Assembly: GCA_024330965.1 (NCBI GenBank)
Contig: JANDJL010000009.1
Span: 31,849-95,848 of the forward strand
Direction: 5' to 3'
Length of the DNA stretch: 64,000 nucleotides
Source of the DNA: Nitrospira sp.
GTDB lineage: Bacteria; Nitrospirota; Nitrospiria; Nitrospirales; Nitrospiraceae
A program made the translations under genes and the position numbers. This document shows, piece after piece, positions 28,093 to 37,361 of the stretch. Position 1 is the first letter of the stretch. Each line of letters opens with the position of its first letter. Under the pieces are notes generated by a model. The model did no database searches and was not told where the DNA came from. It saw only the letters and a list, made by a program, of their open reading frames with translations.

Positions 28093-29426
28093 TCGAGACC
28101 ACGGAAGCCTTGAGGGAAGAGATTGTGCGATTAGTGGAACGGTATGTTGGTGAAACGCTGAAAGACCATCCATTTGTGCCTGGGCGTTCCCCGGTTCCCG
28201 TGTCCGGCAAAGTGATCGGGGTCAAGGAGCTCACCAATGCGGTGGAGGCGGTACTGGACGGCTGGCTGACGGCGGGGCGGTTCAATAAGCAATTCGAAGA
28301 GGGATTGGCCGCTATGGTGGGGGCAAAGTACGCCCTCACGGCCAACTCTGGCTCATCGGCCAATCTGCTCGCCCTGGCTGCCCTGACATCGCCAGAGTGG
28401 GGAGACCGGGCCCTTCGCCCGGGAGACGAAGTCCTGACCGTGGCGGCGGGGTTTCCGACGACGGTCAATCCTATCCTCCAATACGGCGCCGTCCCCGTAT
28501 TCGTCGATGTGTCGATGCCGACCTATAACGTCGATGTGGCGCAACTGGAAAGTGCGGTATCCCAAAAAACCAAAGCGGTTGTGCTGGCCCATACACTGGG
28601 CAATCCGTTCGATGTTGAGAACGTGATGCGGGTGGCTCGCAAGCACGGGCTTTGGGTGATCGAGGATTGCTGCGACGCCTTGGGCTCCACCTATGCGGGA
28701 AGGTCAGTGGGGACATTTGGAGATGTCGGCACGCTGAGCTTTTACCCCGCCCATCACATTACGACAGGCGAGGGCGGTGCCGTCGTGACAGACAACGCCA
28801 AGCTCAGGCGCATCATGGAATCATTCCGCGATTGGGGGCGTGATTGTTATTGTCCTCCCGGCCGCGACAATACATGCGGACGTCGCTATCGCCGGCAATG
28901 CGGGGAACTACCACGGGGCTATGATCACAAGTACATCTATTCGCATGCCGGCTACAACCTGAAAATGACCGATCTGCAGGCGGCGGTCGGTGTGGCGCAA
29001 TTGCAGCGACTTTCCGATTTCGTCGAGGTGCGAAAGAGAAACTTCCGTTATCTGAAAGAAGGACTGGCCGATCTGGAAGAGTGGCTGATTCTGCCGGAGG
29101 CGACGCCACGATCCGATCCGTCCTGGTTCGGGTTTCCCCTCATGCTCCGTCCCGGCGCGCCGATCACGAGAAGCGAGTTGCTGGAGTATCTCGATCGCCA
29201 CCACATCGGCAGTCGGGTGCTCTTCGGAGGGAATCTGACGCACCAGCCATACATGCGTGGCCGAACCTACCGCGTGCATGGCGAACTGCACGCGACCGAC
29301 GCGATTATGCACCATGCCTTCTGGATCGGTGTGTATCCAGGACTCAATCACACTCAGTTGGATTTTGTCATTGAGACGATCACCGCGGCCTTGAGAAAGA
29401 AACACAGCCTATGCTTGGCCTGCTGA
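28089..29426 (+). CDS. rfbH: CDP-4-keto-6-deoxyglucose 3-dehydrase (E1), PMP and [2Fe-2S] enzyme
   Basis: 445 residues from the ATG at 28089. It removes the C3 hydroxyl of CDP-4-keto-6-deoxyglucose. The fold is that of sugar aminotransferases, but the usual PLP-binding Lys is replaced by His ([10 protein letters not shown], 221-230), as in true E1 dehydrases. The [2Fe-2S] cysteines fit the E1 spacing C-x57-C-x-C-x7-C exactly: Cys195, Cys253, Cys255, Cys263. E1 needs a reductase (E3, AscD/DdhD) to supply electrons, and no such gene is seen in the window. Confidence 0.95.
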   Translation: MIETTEALREEIVRLVERYVGETLKDHPFVPGRSPVPVSGKVIGVKELTNAVEAVLDGWLTAGRFNKQFEEGLAAMVGAKYALTANSGSSANLLALAALTSPEWGDRALRPGDEVLTVAAGFPTTVNPILQYGAVPVFVDVSMPTYNVDVAQLESAVSQKTKAVVLAHTLGNPFDVENVMRVARKHGLWVIEDCCDALGSTYAGRSVGTFGDVGTLSFYPAHHITTGEGGAVVTDNAKLRRIMESFRDWGRDCYCPPGRDNTCGRRYRRQCGELPRGYDHKYIYSHAGYNLKMTDLQAAVGVAQLQRLSDFVEVRKRNFRYLKEGLADLEEWLILPEATPRSDPSWFGFPLMLRPGAPITRSELLEYLDRHHIGSRVLFGGNLTHQPYMRGRTYRVHGELHATDAIMHHAFWIGVYPGLNHTQLDFVIETITAALRKKHSLCLAC

Positions 29427-30010
29427 TCAAAACGTCCGATTCCATCAAGCAGTTGTTCGCGGTGACGCCCTCCACGGTTCCCGGCTGTGTTGAGCTGCGT
29501 CCGCAGGTGCGGAAGGACACACGGGGTCGATTCGTCAAAGTGTTTCATCGAGACGTGTTCGAGTCGTTGGGACTCTGTACCGACTATGCGGAAGAATATT
29601 ATTCGGTCTCTCGGCAGGGCGTGATCCGGGGATTGCATTTTCAGATCCCACCGATGGATCACGACAAACTCGTCTATTGTGTCAGCGGCAGCGTCCAAGA
29701 TGCCGTCTTGGATATCCGCCTTGGTTCGCCGACGTACGGGCGGTATGCCCTGTTCACGATGTCGGCGGAGGAGGGAACCATGGTCTATGTGCCGCGTGGC
29801 GTCGCCCATGGATTTTGCACGCTCAGCGAATCCGCCATTGTGGTCTATAAGGTGTCGAGTGTCTATTCGGCGGAGCATGATCGTGGTTTATTGTGGAATT
29901 CAGCCGGTATTCCCTGGGCGGTCGATGAGCCACTCCTCTCGGAGCGAGATAGAGGACATCCGCCGTTTCAGTCTTTCAAGAGCCCTTTTCGTTACGGGGA
30001 AGGCGCATGA
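29411..30010 (+). CDS. Sugar-nucleotide 3,5-epimerase-like protein (RfbC/AscE type)
   Basis: 199 residues; the start overlaps rfbH by 16 bases. It has the dTDP-4-dehydrorhamnose 3,5-epimerase fold: [17 protein letters not shown], the catalytic-His block [27 protein letters not shown] and [12 protein letters not shown]. In a CDP-dideoxyhexose operon such a protein would epimerise C5 of the 3,6-dideoxy-4-keto sugar, as AscE does on the way to CDP-L-ascarylose. Rhamnose synthesis is less likely because rmlA, rmlB and rmlD are absent. Function assigned from family and context. Confidence 0.88.
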   Translation: MLGLLIKTSDSIKQLFAVTPSTVPGCVELRPQVRKDTRGRFVKVFHRDVFESLGLCTDYAEEYYSVSRQGVIRGLHFQIPPMDHDKLVYCVSGSVQDAVLDIRLGSPTYGRYALFTMSAEEGTMVYVPRGVAHGFCTLSESAIVVYKVSSVYSAEHDRGLLWNSAGIPWAVDEPLLSERDRGHPPFQSFKSPFRYGEGA

Positions 30011-30915
30011 GAATTTTGGTGACAGGAGCCTCCGGTTTTCTTGGATCGCACGTGGTGCCGGAGTTGCGCAAGCGAGGGCACGAAGTCGGTTGCCTCGTAC
30101 GGACTGGCTCCATCCTGGACCACTCGCACGAGGGATGCTTCGTGTGGAGAGTGGAGGACAATGGAAAAGGGCTCCATGCCGCCGTGCAAGCCTTTGATCC
30201 AGACGTTGTCGTCCATTTGGCTGCGCACTACGTGTGCGAACACGGCGAGGAGGATATTAGCCCCTTGATCAGAACGAATGTTGAATTCGGCGCATACCTG
30301 CTCGACGCCATGGGCGAGGCGGGGTGTGACGCACTCGTTTATACCGGTACGGCTTGGCAACACTATCAAAGCCGAGAGTACTGCCCGGTCAATCTCTATG
30401 CTGCGACCAAACAGGCGTTTTCGACGATCGCCGAGTACTATCGAGACGCCGAAGGGCTACGTCTTCTGGAACTGCATTTATACGACAGTTATGGGCCTGA
30501 TGATCGGAGGCCTAAGTTACTCAACCAATTGCTGGATGCAGCCGAAGCAGGCACTGAGGTCGCCATGTCTGAAGGAACCCAACAGGTGCATCTGGTTCAT
30601 GTAGATGATCTCAGCAGGGGCGTGGCCATGGCCTGTGAGCAGGTGGTTGCCTTCCCGGCCGGCGAGCGACGGACCTATCGATTGCCCTCTGAAAAGGCTG
30701 TGACCATTCGGGAATTAGTGGCCGTGCTGAACGAGGTGAATCCGTCGCACACCCTTCAAGTCAAGTGGGGAGCTTGTCCCCCCCGCGCGCGAGCGGTGCA
30801 TGAACCGTGGGAGGGCTGTCCGATCCTTCCAAACTGGAAACCGGAGATTTCCTTACAGGTTGGGCTGGCGAGCCTTCGGCAAGCCAGTGCTATGGCGGAA
30901 ACAGCACGGAGCTAG
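30007..30915 (+). CDS. NAD(P)-dependent sugar-nucleotide reductase/epimerase (extended SDR)
   Basis: 302 residues, start overlapping the epimerase-like gene by 4 bases. Cofactor loop TGASGFLGSH (6-15), VVHLAAHYV, a catalytic Tyr-Lys pair in NLYAATKQA, and a LHLYDSYGPDD substrate region. It resembles CDP-abequose/paratose synthases (RfbJ/RfbS) and AscF, which reduce the 4-keto group at the last step. Together with the preceding epimerase-like protein it could yield CDP-ascarylose or another CDP-3,6-dideoxyhexose. Exact sugar unknown. Confidence 0.85.
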   Translation: MRILVTGASGFLGSHVVPELRKRGHEVGCLVRTGSILDHSHEGCFVWRVEDNGKGLHAAVQAFDPDVVVHLAAHYVCEHGEEDISPLIRTNVEFGAYLLDAMGEAGCDALVYTGTAWQHYQSREYCPVNLYAATKQAFSTIAEYYRDAEGLRLLELHLYDSYGPDDRRPKLLNQLLDAAEAGTEVAMSEGTQQVHLVHVDDLSRGVAMACEQVVAFPAGERRTYRLPSEKAVTIRELVAVLNEVNPSHTLQVKWGACPPRARAVHEPWEGCPILPNWKPEISLQVGLASLRQASAMAETARS

Positions 30916-30916
30916 C

Positions 30917-31963
30917 ATGTCCGACCCGTTGGTCAGCCTTTGCATTCCCAATTACAACAATGAGCCGTATCTTGATGCCTGTCTAGCCAGTGCCCTCTCA
31001 CAGACCTATCCAAAGACAGAGGTTGTGCTCGTCGATGACTGTTCCACTGATGGATCGTTCTCGGTCGCGACGCGCTATCAAGACCGCGTTCGACTTTACC
31101 GTAATGAAATAAACCTTGGTCAGCCGGCCAACACGAACCGCTGTGTTGAACTGGCCAGTGGAGAGTTTGTAGCCATTTTGCACGGCGATGATTATCTCCT
31201 GCCGACTTTCGTTGAGCGATTGGTGCCCCTGTTGCAGCAGTACGAACAGGCGGTGCTTGCCATTGGAGAACGATACGAGACCGATGAAACAGGAGTGGTG
31301 CGGTCTATCCCTCCTTTTTATTCGACCGATTGCATCATCCCGGGCGAGCGACAGGCGAAGGTGTTTCTCTTTAGTTCCTTTCCCCCTTGTCAGGTCTTGA
31401 TCAGGCGATCCGTGTATCAACGGGTGGGAGGAGCCGATCCAGGACATGTGGTCAACCTGGACGGGTTGTTGTGGTTCAAATGCGCTTTGGCTGGAGATGT
31501 CGTGTATGTGCGGGATCCGGTGAGCGTCTATCGACGACATGGTGCGAGCACCACCGCCCAGTACAACCGCCGTCTCGATCACATGATGGAATATTACAGG
31601 ACGTTGATGGCGATGCACGCATTGGGGAAGGGCAAGCCGTATTTGGAACGTTATTTTGAGGCATCCGTGAAGCGTGTCGGCGAATTAACGGTGCGATATT
31701 GCCGTGAGGTCTTTCGCGAAAAACGGTACGACCTGGCAAAGCGGTACTTGGCCTTGGCCACGGTCTTCGATCCGGCGATCGTGCGTTCGCATCAGTGGCG
31801 CACCTTGACATACTGCCTTGAATCGACAGACCGGGATCCGGCTGAGCTCTATCGGAGATTGACAGAGGGGGAGCACCAGGGTCGTGTCGCGAGCTATGAC
31901 CCGCCGGATGGCTATCATCCACTCAAAGCTTCGTGTGCGTGCGGGGCAGGCGATGCTCTGTGA
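30917..31963 (+). CDS. Family 2 glycosyltransferase
   Basis: 348 residues from the ATG at 30917 (MSDPLVSLCIPNYNNEPYL), one base after the previous stop. GT-A fold: opening SLCIPNYNN, VVLVDDCSTDGS with a metal/nucleotide Asp, and LHGDDYLLP as the DxD-like motif near residue 90. The C-terminal 90 residues are helical and charged. Cytoplasmic, transferring one sugar; donor and acceptor unknown. Confidence 0.92.
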   Translation: MSDPLVSLCIPNYNNEPYLDACLASALSQTYPKTEVVLVDDCSTDGSFSVATRYQDRVRLYRNEINLGQPANTNRCVELASGEFVAILHGDDYLLPTFVERLVPLLQQYEQAVLAIGERYETDETGVVRSIPPFYSTDCIIPGERQAKVFLFSSFPPCQVLIRRSVYQRVGGADPGHVVNLDGLLWFKCALAGDVVYVRDPVSVYRRHGASTTAQYNRRLDHMMEYYRTLMAMHALGKGKPYLERYFEASVKRVGELTVRYCREVFREKRYDLAKRYLALATVFDPAIVRSHQWRTLTYCLESTDRDPAELYRRLTEGEHQGRVASYDPPDGYHPLKASCACGAGDAL

Positions 31964-33329
31964 TCACAGCTCCATGGCGAGGGGAGTTCCATTGGGGATC
32001 CATCCGGTCCTGGACCGTGCGGTCGAGCACAACAATCGGATCATTCTGTACGGAGCGGGCAAGATCGGACAGCGGATCGCGGCGGCACTTGCATGGTTCG
32101 GTCACCCTGTTTCGTTGTTCTGGGATCGCCACGCCGATCTCTTGGGCCCTATGCGAGACGGGATTGCGGTCGTGAAGCCGGATGTGTGCGGCCTGTCACG
32201 ACAGGATCGAGCGAACGTACTCATCATCGTGACGATCTTCTCAGAAAAGGTTGCGGAACGCCTACGGGACGAGTTGATGCAGGCTGGTTATGCCAACGTT
32301 GTGTCCGATCGGGGGGTCATCACCGCTCTGTTGAAGGCGGAGTGTGAATCCAGGGTGCAGGAGGGACGATTCGACTTTGACTTGATGCGATGCCATCTGT
32401 GTCCGGCGGTCAGCGATGTGAGAAGCCGATGTGACATTTTCGACCGAGAGCTGCGGGAGCGATTTGTCAGAGGCATCGATGTTCTGCCTCGTCTTGACCT
32501 GGTCCTCCCATCGGTGGGCGTCTTGATCTCGAACAGGTGCACGATGACCTGCGAGGGATGCAACCATCTGCGGGATCAGTATGGGCCGGACGATCATCGG
32601 GATCTTTCTGCCGATCAGGTACTGGACGACGTGAAGAAGTTGCTCTCGGCTGTCGACCTCGTCAACAAGCTCGTGTTGGTCGGGGGCGAGGCGCTCCTCC
32701 ATCCACAGGCAGAGGAGATCGTGGATCGCCTGCTTGGGTTGCCGAAAGTCGGGATGCTCCAGCTCATTACCAACGGCACGGTCGTGCCGAAAGGCCGGCA
32801 CCTGTTTGAGTTATTGGCCAATCGGCGTGTGATTGTCGAGGTCAGCGATTATGGGGAGCATGTTCCAAAGCCGTTGAGATCCAACATTGAGCGCTTTACC
32901 GAGCGGCTGGATGCCCACAAGGTGCAATATCGGCAGACGAAGACATTGCAGTGGTTCGATTTTGGATCGTTCGACGATCGGGACTATTCGGAGGACGAGG
33001 TCCGGGACGTGTATCGCACCTGTTGTTTTGTGTCGCATGATCTCTTCGATGGGCGACTGTACAAATGCAGCCGGAGCGCCTATGGAACAGTGATCGGAAA
33101 ACTCCCAGAGTATCCCGACGATTATGTCGATGTCCGGCGACTGGACCAACTGTCGCTCAGGGCACGTCTCGTCGAGTTTCTCTCAGTAGAATACGTGCAA
33201 GCGTGTCGGCACTGTAACGGGGCCTCGGCTGCGTGCACGATCGAGGCCGGCAAGCAAGTGATCACGGTGAAAAAACGCGTCACTGGCCGTGGGGAAAGCA
33301 GAGCTGTGGCGCTACGGGGGGCGCGATAG
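31953..33329 (+). CDS. Radical SAM protein with N-terminal Rossmann-like module
   Basis: 458 residues from the ATG at 31953, which overlaps the GT2 gene by 11 bases; an ATG at 31974 is also possible. The N-terminal module (about 25-130) has RIILYGAGKIGQR, a nucleotide-binding-like loop also found in the FkbM protein at 37358. A Cys-rich bridge (MRCHLCPAVSDVRSRC) precedes the radical SAM core with CTMTCEGC (Cys196, Cys200, Cys203). The C-terminal part has more cysteines (TCCFVSHDLFDGRLYKC and CRHCNGASAAC), resembling a SPASM-type auxiliary cluster site. The substrate is unknown; among glycosyltransferases a sugar or glycan substrate is plausible. First of three radical SAM genes in a row. Confidence 0.88.
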   Translation: MLCDHSSMARGVPLGIHPVLDRAVEHNNRIILYGAGKIGQRIAAALAWFGHPVSLFWDRHADLLGPMRDGIAVVKPDVCGLSRQDRANVLIIVTIFSEKVAERLRDELMQAGYANVVSDRGVITALLKAECESRVQEGRFDFDLMRCHLCPAVSDVRSRCDIFDRELRERFVRGIDVLPRLDLVLPSVGVLISNRCTMTCEGCNHLRDQYGPDDHRDLSADQVLDDVKKLLSAVDLVNKLVLVGGEALLHPQAEEIVDRLLGLPKVGMLQLITNGTVVPKGRHLFELLANRRVIVEVSDYGEHVPKPLRSNIERFTERLDAHKVQYRQTKTLQWFDFGSFDDRDYSEDEVRDVYRTCCFVSHDLFDGRLYKCSRSAYGTVIGKLPEYPDDYVDVRRLDQLSLRARLVEFLSVEYVQACRHCNGASAACTIEAGKQVITVKKRVTGRGESRAVALRGAR

Positions 33330-33346
33330 ATGGAAAGACAGCGATC

Positions 33347-34384
33347 ATGAAAGCGAAGCTGAAACCTCGCATCAATCTCGACCATCGGACGCCACTCCAG
33401 GATGTGATTCCCCTCGCCACGCCAATGGTGCTGTTCGTCGATCCTATCGATACCTGTAACTTCAAGTGCACTTTTTGTCCGACCGGCGATCGGGACTTGA
33501 TCAAGTCCACGGGGCGCTGGCAGGGCCGGATGCACCTGGATCTGTTCAAAAAAATCATCGACGATTTGGCCGATTTCGATGAACCGCTCAAAGTCTTGCG
33601 CTTGTATAAGGAGGGAGAACCGCTGTTACACACGCAGTTGGCAGAGATGATTCGCTATGCCAAACAAAGCGGTCTGGTCGAGTACATTGATACCACCACG
33701 AACGGGTCTCTGCTGACGCCTGAGCGGGTGGGACCGATTCTAGAGGCCGGTATTGATCGGATCAACATCTCGGTCGATGGGCTCTCCGACGAGCAGTTTT
33801 GGCGGTTCACTAAAACGCGCGTGGATTTTGAGAAGTTCGCCAAGAACATTCGTGAACTCTATGTGCGGAAGGGCTCGTGTGAAATCTGCATCAAGATCCC
33901 GGGCGATCTCCTGAGCGACGAAGACAAACAGCGCTTCTTCGAAACTTTTGGGGACTATGCGGATCGTATCTCGATCGAAAACTTTGCGCCCTGCTGGCCG
34001 GAATTCGACGTGGAAGCGCGTACTGGTATAACCATCACCGAGGGGATCTACGGGAATCCCATCAAGGAAGTCGCCGTGTGTCCGTATATCTTCTACTCCA
34101 TGGCGGTGAACTCCGATGGAACGGTGAGCCTGTGCTTTTTGGATTGGGCGCGCAAGCTGGTGATCGGCGATGTGCGATCCCAGTCGCTTCAGTCGATTTG
34201 GAACGGTGAGCTTATGTACCGGCATCGGGTTGCGCATCTTCAGGGTCGTCGAAAAGAGAACCCTACCTGCGCCAAGTGCGGGCAACTGAGCCATTGTCTG
34301 CCGGACGATATCGATCGATACGCTGCTCCACTGTTGGTGCGGATCGAGCGGCAAGACAAGAACCGGAGCCACTCATGTCGATAA
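33347..34384 (+). CDS. Radical SAM/SPASM domain protein
   Basis: 345 residues from the ATG at 33347 (MKAKLKPRINLDHRTPL). Radical SAM motif CNFKCTFC (Cys37, Cys41, Cys44) follows LFVDPIDT, the usual strand before the cluster. YKEGEPLLH, TTNGSLLT and NISVDG are core barrel landmarks. The C-terminus has SPASM-like cysteines (VCPYIFYSMAVNSDGTVSLC, then CAKCGQLSHC), so a second Fe-S cluster is likely. Relatives include peptide maturases and dehydrogenases, so without a precursor peptide nearby the substrate is open. It overlaps the next gene by 10 bases. Confidence 0.9.
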   Translation: MKAKLKPRINLDHRTPLQDVIPLATPMVLFVDPIDTCNFKCTFCPTGDRDLIKSTGRWQGRMHLDLFKKIIDDLADFDEPLKVLRLYKEGEPLLHTQLAEMIRYAKQSGLVEYIDTTTNGSLLTPERVGPILEAGIDRINISVDGLSDEQFWRFTKTRVDFEKFAKNIRELYVRKGSCEICIKIPGDLLSDEDKQRFFETFGDYADRISIENFAPCWPEFDVEARTGITITEGIYGNPIKEVAVCPYIFYSMAVNSDGTVSLCFLDWARKLVIGDVRSQSLQSIWNGELMYRHRVAHLQGRRKENPTCAKCGQLSHCLPDDIDRYAAPLLVRIERQDKNRSHSCR

Positions 34385-36075
34385 TGCCGACCCAGAGACG
34401 GGAAGAGCGGATTCTATTCATCATTCCCCCCTATTTTGACGTGGACGACTATCGAGGGACTGACCGTGCGAACGTTCTGCCCTCCTTTACGATTCCGTAC
34501 GGCATCCTCTCTCTTGACGCCTATCTCAAGGGGCATTGCACGGTGTCAGTTCAAGTTGACATCCTCGATTTGAATCTGTCGCTGCGGGAAGCCGTGGAGA
34601 AGGGAACGGTGTCGCACATCCAGGACATCTTCGATGAACTGATCCGGCAGCGCGTGGAGCACGTTCGGCCCTCGATCATCGGAATCTCGGCGCTCTTCAA
34701 TGTGTCGTTTCGGTACATGGGGCATCTTTCCACCGTGGCGAGAGCCGCCGCTCCGCATGCGGTGATCGTCGCGGGCGGAGGGCTTCCCTCAGCCGGGTTT
34801 CGGCAAGTGCTGGAGCACTGTCCGGCTATTGACGCGGTGTGTCGGGGAGAAGGTGAGATTCCGTTGCATGACCTCGTCGAAGCAGACAACCGTATGGATC
34901 TGTTGGAGCGACATCCTTCGTGGATGACTCGCCGTGGACTCGCCGTCGGCAAAATTCCAGCTCATACGTTCGTAGAAAACCTCGACGAGATTCCCATGCT
35001 CGATTACGGTATGGTGAACCTGGACGATTACAACTCTCGTTCAATAGACAAGCGGTACAACGGCCAGCCGAAACGCGAGATGGCGATCCATACGTCGCGC
35101 GGATGCCCCTTTCTGTGCGTGTTCTGTTCGAATCCGTCGTTACACGGCGCGGAGGTGCGTGCCATGAGTGTAGCACGCGTCGCCGAAGAGGTACGGCGTA
35201 TGAAAGAACGGTGGGGCATGACCGTGTTGCTGATCGAGGACGACCATTTTTTCTTCGACAAGGTCCGTGCGAAACAGGTGTTGCGTGAATTGATCGATCT
35301 GGGCGTTCGCGTTGAGTTTCCGAATGGGGTTGCCGTCTACGCGATCGATGAGGAAGTAGCGAGCCTCTTCCGACAAGCTGGAGTATCGACGGTGGCGTTG
35401 GCGGTCGAGTCGGGGTCTGACTATGTCCTGCATCGCATCATCAAGAAGCCGTTAAAGACCAGTTTAGTCAACGGCAAGGTGGAACTCTTGCGACAATACG
35501 GCGTACAAAGCCACGTGTTCATCGTGTTGGGGCTGCCGGGGGAGACGGATGAATATCGGCGGCAAACCCTCGAGCTGCTGTTGGATGTCGGGTTTGATTG
35601 GGTCCATGTGTTCTGTGCAGTCCCGATTCTGGGCAGTCGGCTGTACGACATCTGCGTGACGAAGGGATATCTCGAGACGGACGATTTTCTTGATCACGTC
35701 AACACGAAATCGGTCATTCGCGCGCCCGGCGTTGATCCGGAAGTCGTTCAAGCCTATGCGTACGAGATGAATCTGCTCGTCAATTTCGTCCGCAACTACA
35801 ACCTCGAAGTCGGTCGATTCGACACAGCGGCGAAGTATTTCGAGAATGTGACGAACAAGTATCCCGATCACGCCTTGGCTCATCATGCGCTGGCACGGGC
35901 TTACGAGGGGCTGGGGCGTATGGAGGAAGCCAGTCACTGTCACCAACGTTTTAAGGACATCATCGAGCGGGACGTCTGGTGGCGGGAGCGGGCGCGGAAG
36001 TACGGTTTGTCCGATGATGGGGCATTGGAAACGCCGCACTCCGTTGGGGATCTTCATGCCCTCATGCTGTCATGA
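34375..36075 (+). CDS. B12-binding-type radical SAM protein with C-terminal TPR
   Basis: 566 residues from the ATG at 34375, overlapping the preceding stop. The N-terminal 170 residues look like a cobalamin-binding domain (RILFIIPPYFD, GILSLDAYLKG, VIVAGGGLPSA), but no DxHxxG motif is seen, as in many members. The radical SAM core has CPFLCVFC (Cys244, Cys248, Cys251) after HTSRG, then LLIEDDHFFFDKVRA. The last 80 residues form one or two TPR-like repeats (AAKYFENVTNKYPDHALAHHALARAY). Such enzymes methylate unreactive carbons or rearrange skeletons; on this island a sugar or lipid-linked glycan is a candidate. Coupled to the next gene by ATGA. Confidence 0.9.
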   Translation: MSIMPTQRREERILFIIPPYFDVDDYRGTDRANVLPSFTIPYGILSLDAYLKGHCTVSVQVDILDLNLSLREAVEKGTVSHIQDIFDELIRQRVEHVRPSIIGISALFNVSFRYMGHLSTVARAAAPHAVIVAGGGLPSAGFRQVLEHCPAIDAVCRGEGEIPLHDLVEADNRMDLLERHPSWMTRRGLAVGKIPAHTFVENLDEIPMLDYGMVNLDDYNSRSIDKRYNGQPKREMAIHTSRGCPFLCVFCSNPSLHGAEVRAMSVARVAEEVRRMKERWGMTVLLIEDDHFFFDKVRAKQVLRELIDLGVRVEFPNGVAVYAIDEEVASLFRQAGVSTVALAVESGSDYVLHRIIKKPLKTSLVNGKVELLRQYGVQSHVFIVLGLPGETDEYRRQTLELLLDVGFDWVHVFCAVPILGSRLYDICVTKGYLETDDFLDHVNTKSVIRAPGVDPEVVQAYAYEMNLLVNFVRNYNLEVGRFDTAAKYFENVTNKYPDHALAHHALARAYEGLGRMEEASHCHQRFKDIIERDVWWRERARKYGLSDDGALETPHSVGDLHALMLS

Positions 36076-37361
36076 GAGTCCTTCATGTGACCGCTCACCT
36101 TGGAGGCGGGATTGGCAAAGTGTTGTCCGGGTTGGTCGCGGAGTCGGCGCGGCGGCGGGACGGCGTGCACCGTGTCATTGCTTGCCTCGATGTGCCGGAG
36201 AAACAAACCTTTGTGGACCGTATCCAGTCGTGGGGCGGCGAGGTGCTGGTGACCCCCTCATCCGATCGGCTGGCCGAAGAGATCAAGCGGGCCGACATCG
36301 TTCAATTGGAATGGTGGCACCATCCGGTGGTCGCGGGGTGGCTCTGCTCCGGTGTCTTGCCCCTCATGCGATTGCTCGTGTGGTGCCATGTATCCGGACT
36401 CCATCCTCCCGTCATTCCTCCTCAGTTTGTCTTGTCCGTTCATCGATTTCTCTTTACGTCCCCTTGCAGTTGGGAGTACCCGGCGTTGGCGGTCTTGCGA
36501 CCGGGGATCAAGGAACAGGCGGCGGTCGTTTTTAGTTCCGGCGGCGTCGAGGATTTGCCTTCCCCGCCATCGCGGAGCTGTGAGCAGCCGTTACGAGCAG
36601 GATATCTCGGTTCGCTCAATTTCTCGAAACTGCATCCTCGCATCCTGGACTTCGTTCAAGCCGTCCGTCTGCCGCACTTCCGATTGGCTCTCGTCGGAGA
36701 TCCAGTGACGGGGGAACAATTGATGGCCGAAGCGGCGAGGAGGGGGATCCAGGACCGGATCGATGTGGTGGGGTATCGCGAGGATGTGTCAGCGGAACTG
36801 GCGGGCTTCGACGTCTTTGCGTATCTTCTCAATCCCTGTCACTACGGCACGACGGAAAATGCGCTGCTGGAGGCAATGGCCATGGGAGTCGTGCCGATCG
36901 TTCTCAAGAATCCGGCGGAACGGTACCTGGTCTCGCATGGGGAAACCGGTGTGATCGTCGGTGATCCAGTTGAGTTCGCCGACGCAGTTGAGTGGCTGGC
37001 GACGCATTCCTCTGAGCGAGCAAGATTGTCGGCGAACGCCAGCCGAGTGACTCGTGAGCGTTTCGCCGTGAGTCATACCACCGACGGGTTGCACCACCAT
37101 TATCGAGCGGTGCTCGCTGAAGCCAAACGGGCCTTCGATTTTCGTCCGATTTTCGGAGAGGAGCCGGCCGATTGGTTCAGGTCTTGCCAGGGGGACGAGA
37201 GTTGGCGGTTCCCATCATCAGATGGCCTTCCCCAGACCTCCGCTGGTCGAGGCCCAGACGTGCTGTACGAACGCACGAAGAGTTCCGTCTTTCACTATCA
37301 CACCGTCTACCGGGCTGACGCACGGTTGGCTCGTTGGGCGCAACAGCTTGAAGCCGCATGA
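36072..37361 (+). CDS. Family 4 glycosyltransferase
   Basis: 429 residues, GT-B fold. N-terminal domain starts MRVLHVTAHLGGGIGKVLSGL with the glycine-rich acceptor loop; the C-terminal domain has GYLGSLNFSK, IDVVGYREDV and the nucleotide-sugar-binding E-x7-E type motif TTENALLEAMAMG, then SHGETGVIVGDP. A 60-residue tail after the fold is unusual. Cytoplasmic retaining transferase of unknown donor. Start and stop overlap both neighbours by 4 bases. Confidence 0.92.
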   Translation: MRVLHVTAHLGGGIGKVLSGLVAESARRRDGVHRVIACLDVPEKQTFVDRIQSWGGEVLVTPSSDRLAEEIKRADIVQLEWWHHPVVAGWLCSGVLPLMRLLVWCHVSGLHPPVIPPQFVLSVHRFLFTSPCSWEYPALAVLRPGIKEQAAVVFSSGGVEDLPSPPSRSCEQPLRAGYLGSLNFSKLHPRILDFVQAVRLPHFRLALVGDPVTGEQLMAEAARRGIQDRIDVVGYREDVSAELAGFDVFAYLLNPCHYGTTENALLEAMAMGVVPIVLKNPAERYLVSHGETGVIVGDPVEFADAVEWLATHSSERARLSANASRVTRERFAVSHTTDGLHHHYRAVLAEAKRAFDFRPIFGEEPADWFRSCQGDESWRFPSSDGLPQTSAGRGPDVLYERTKSSVFHYHTVYRADARLARWAQQLEAA

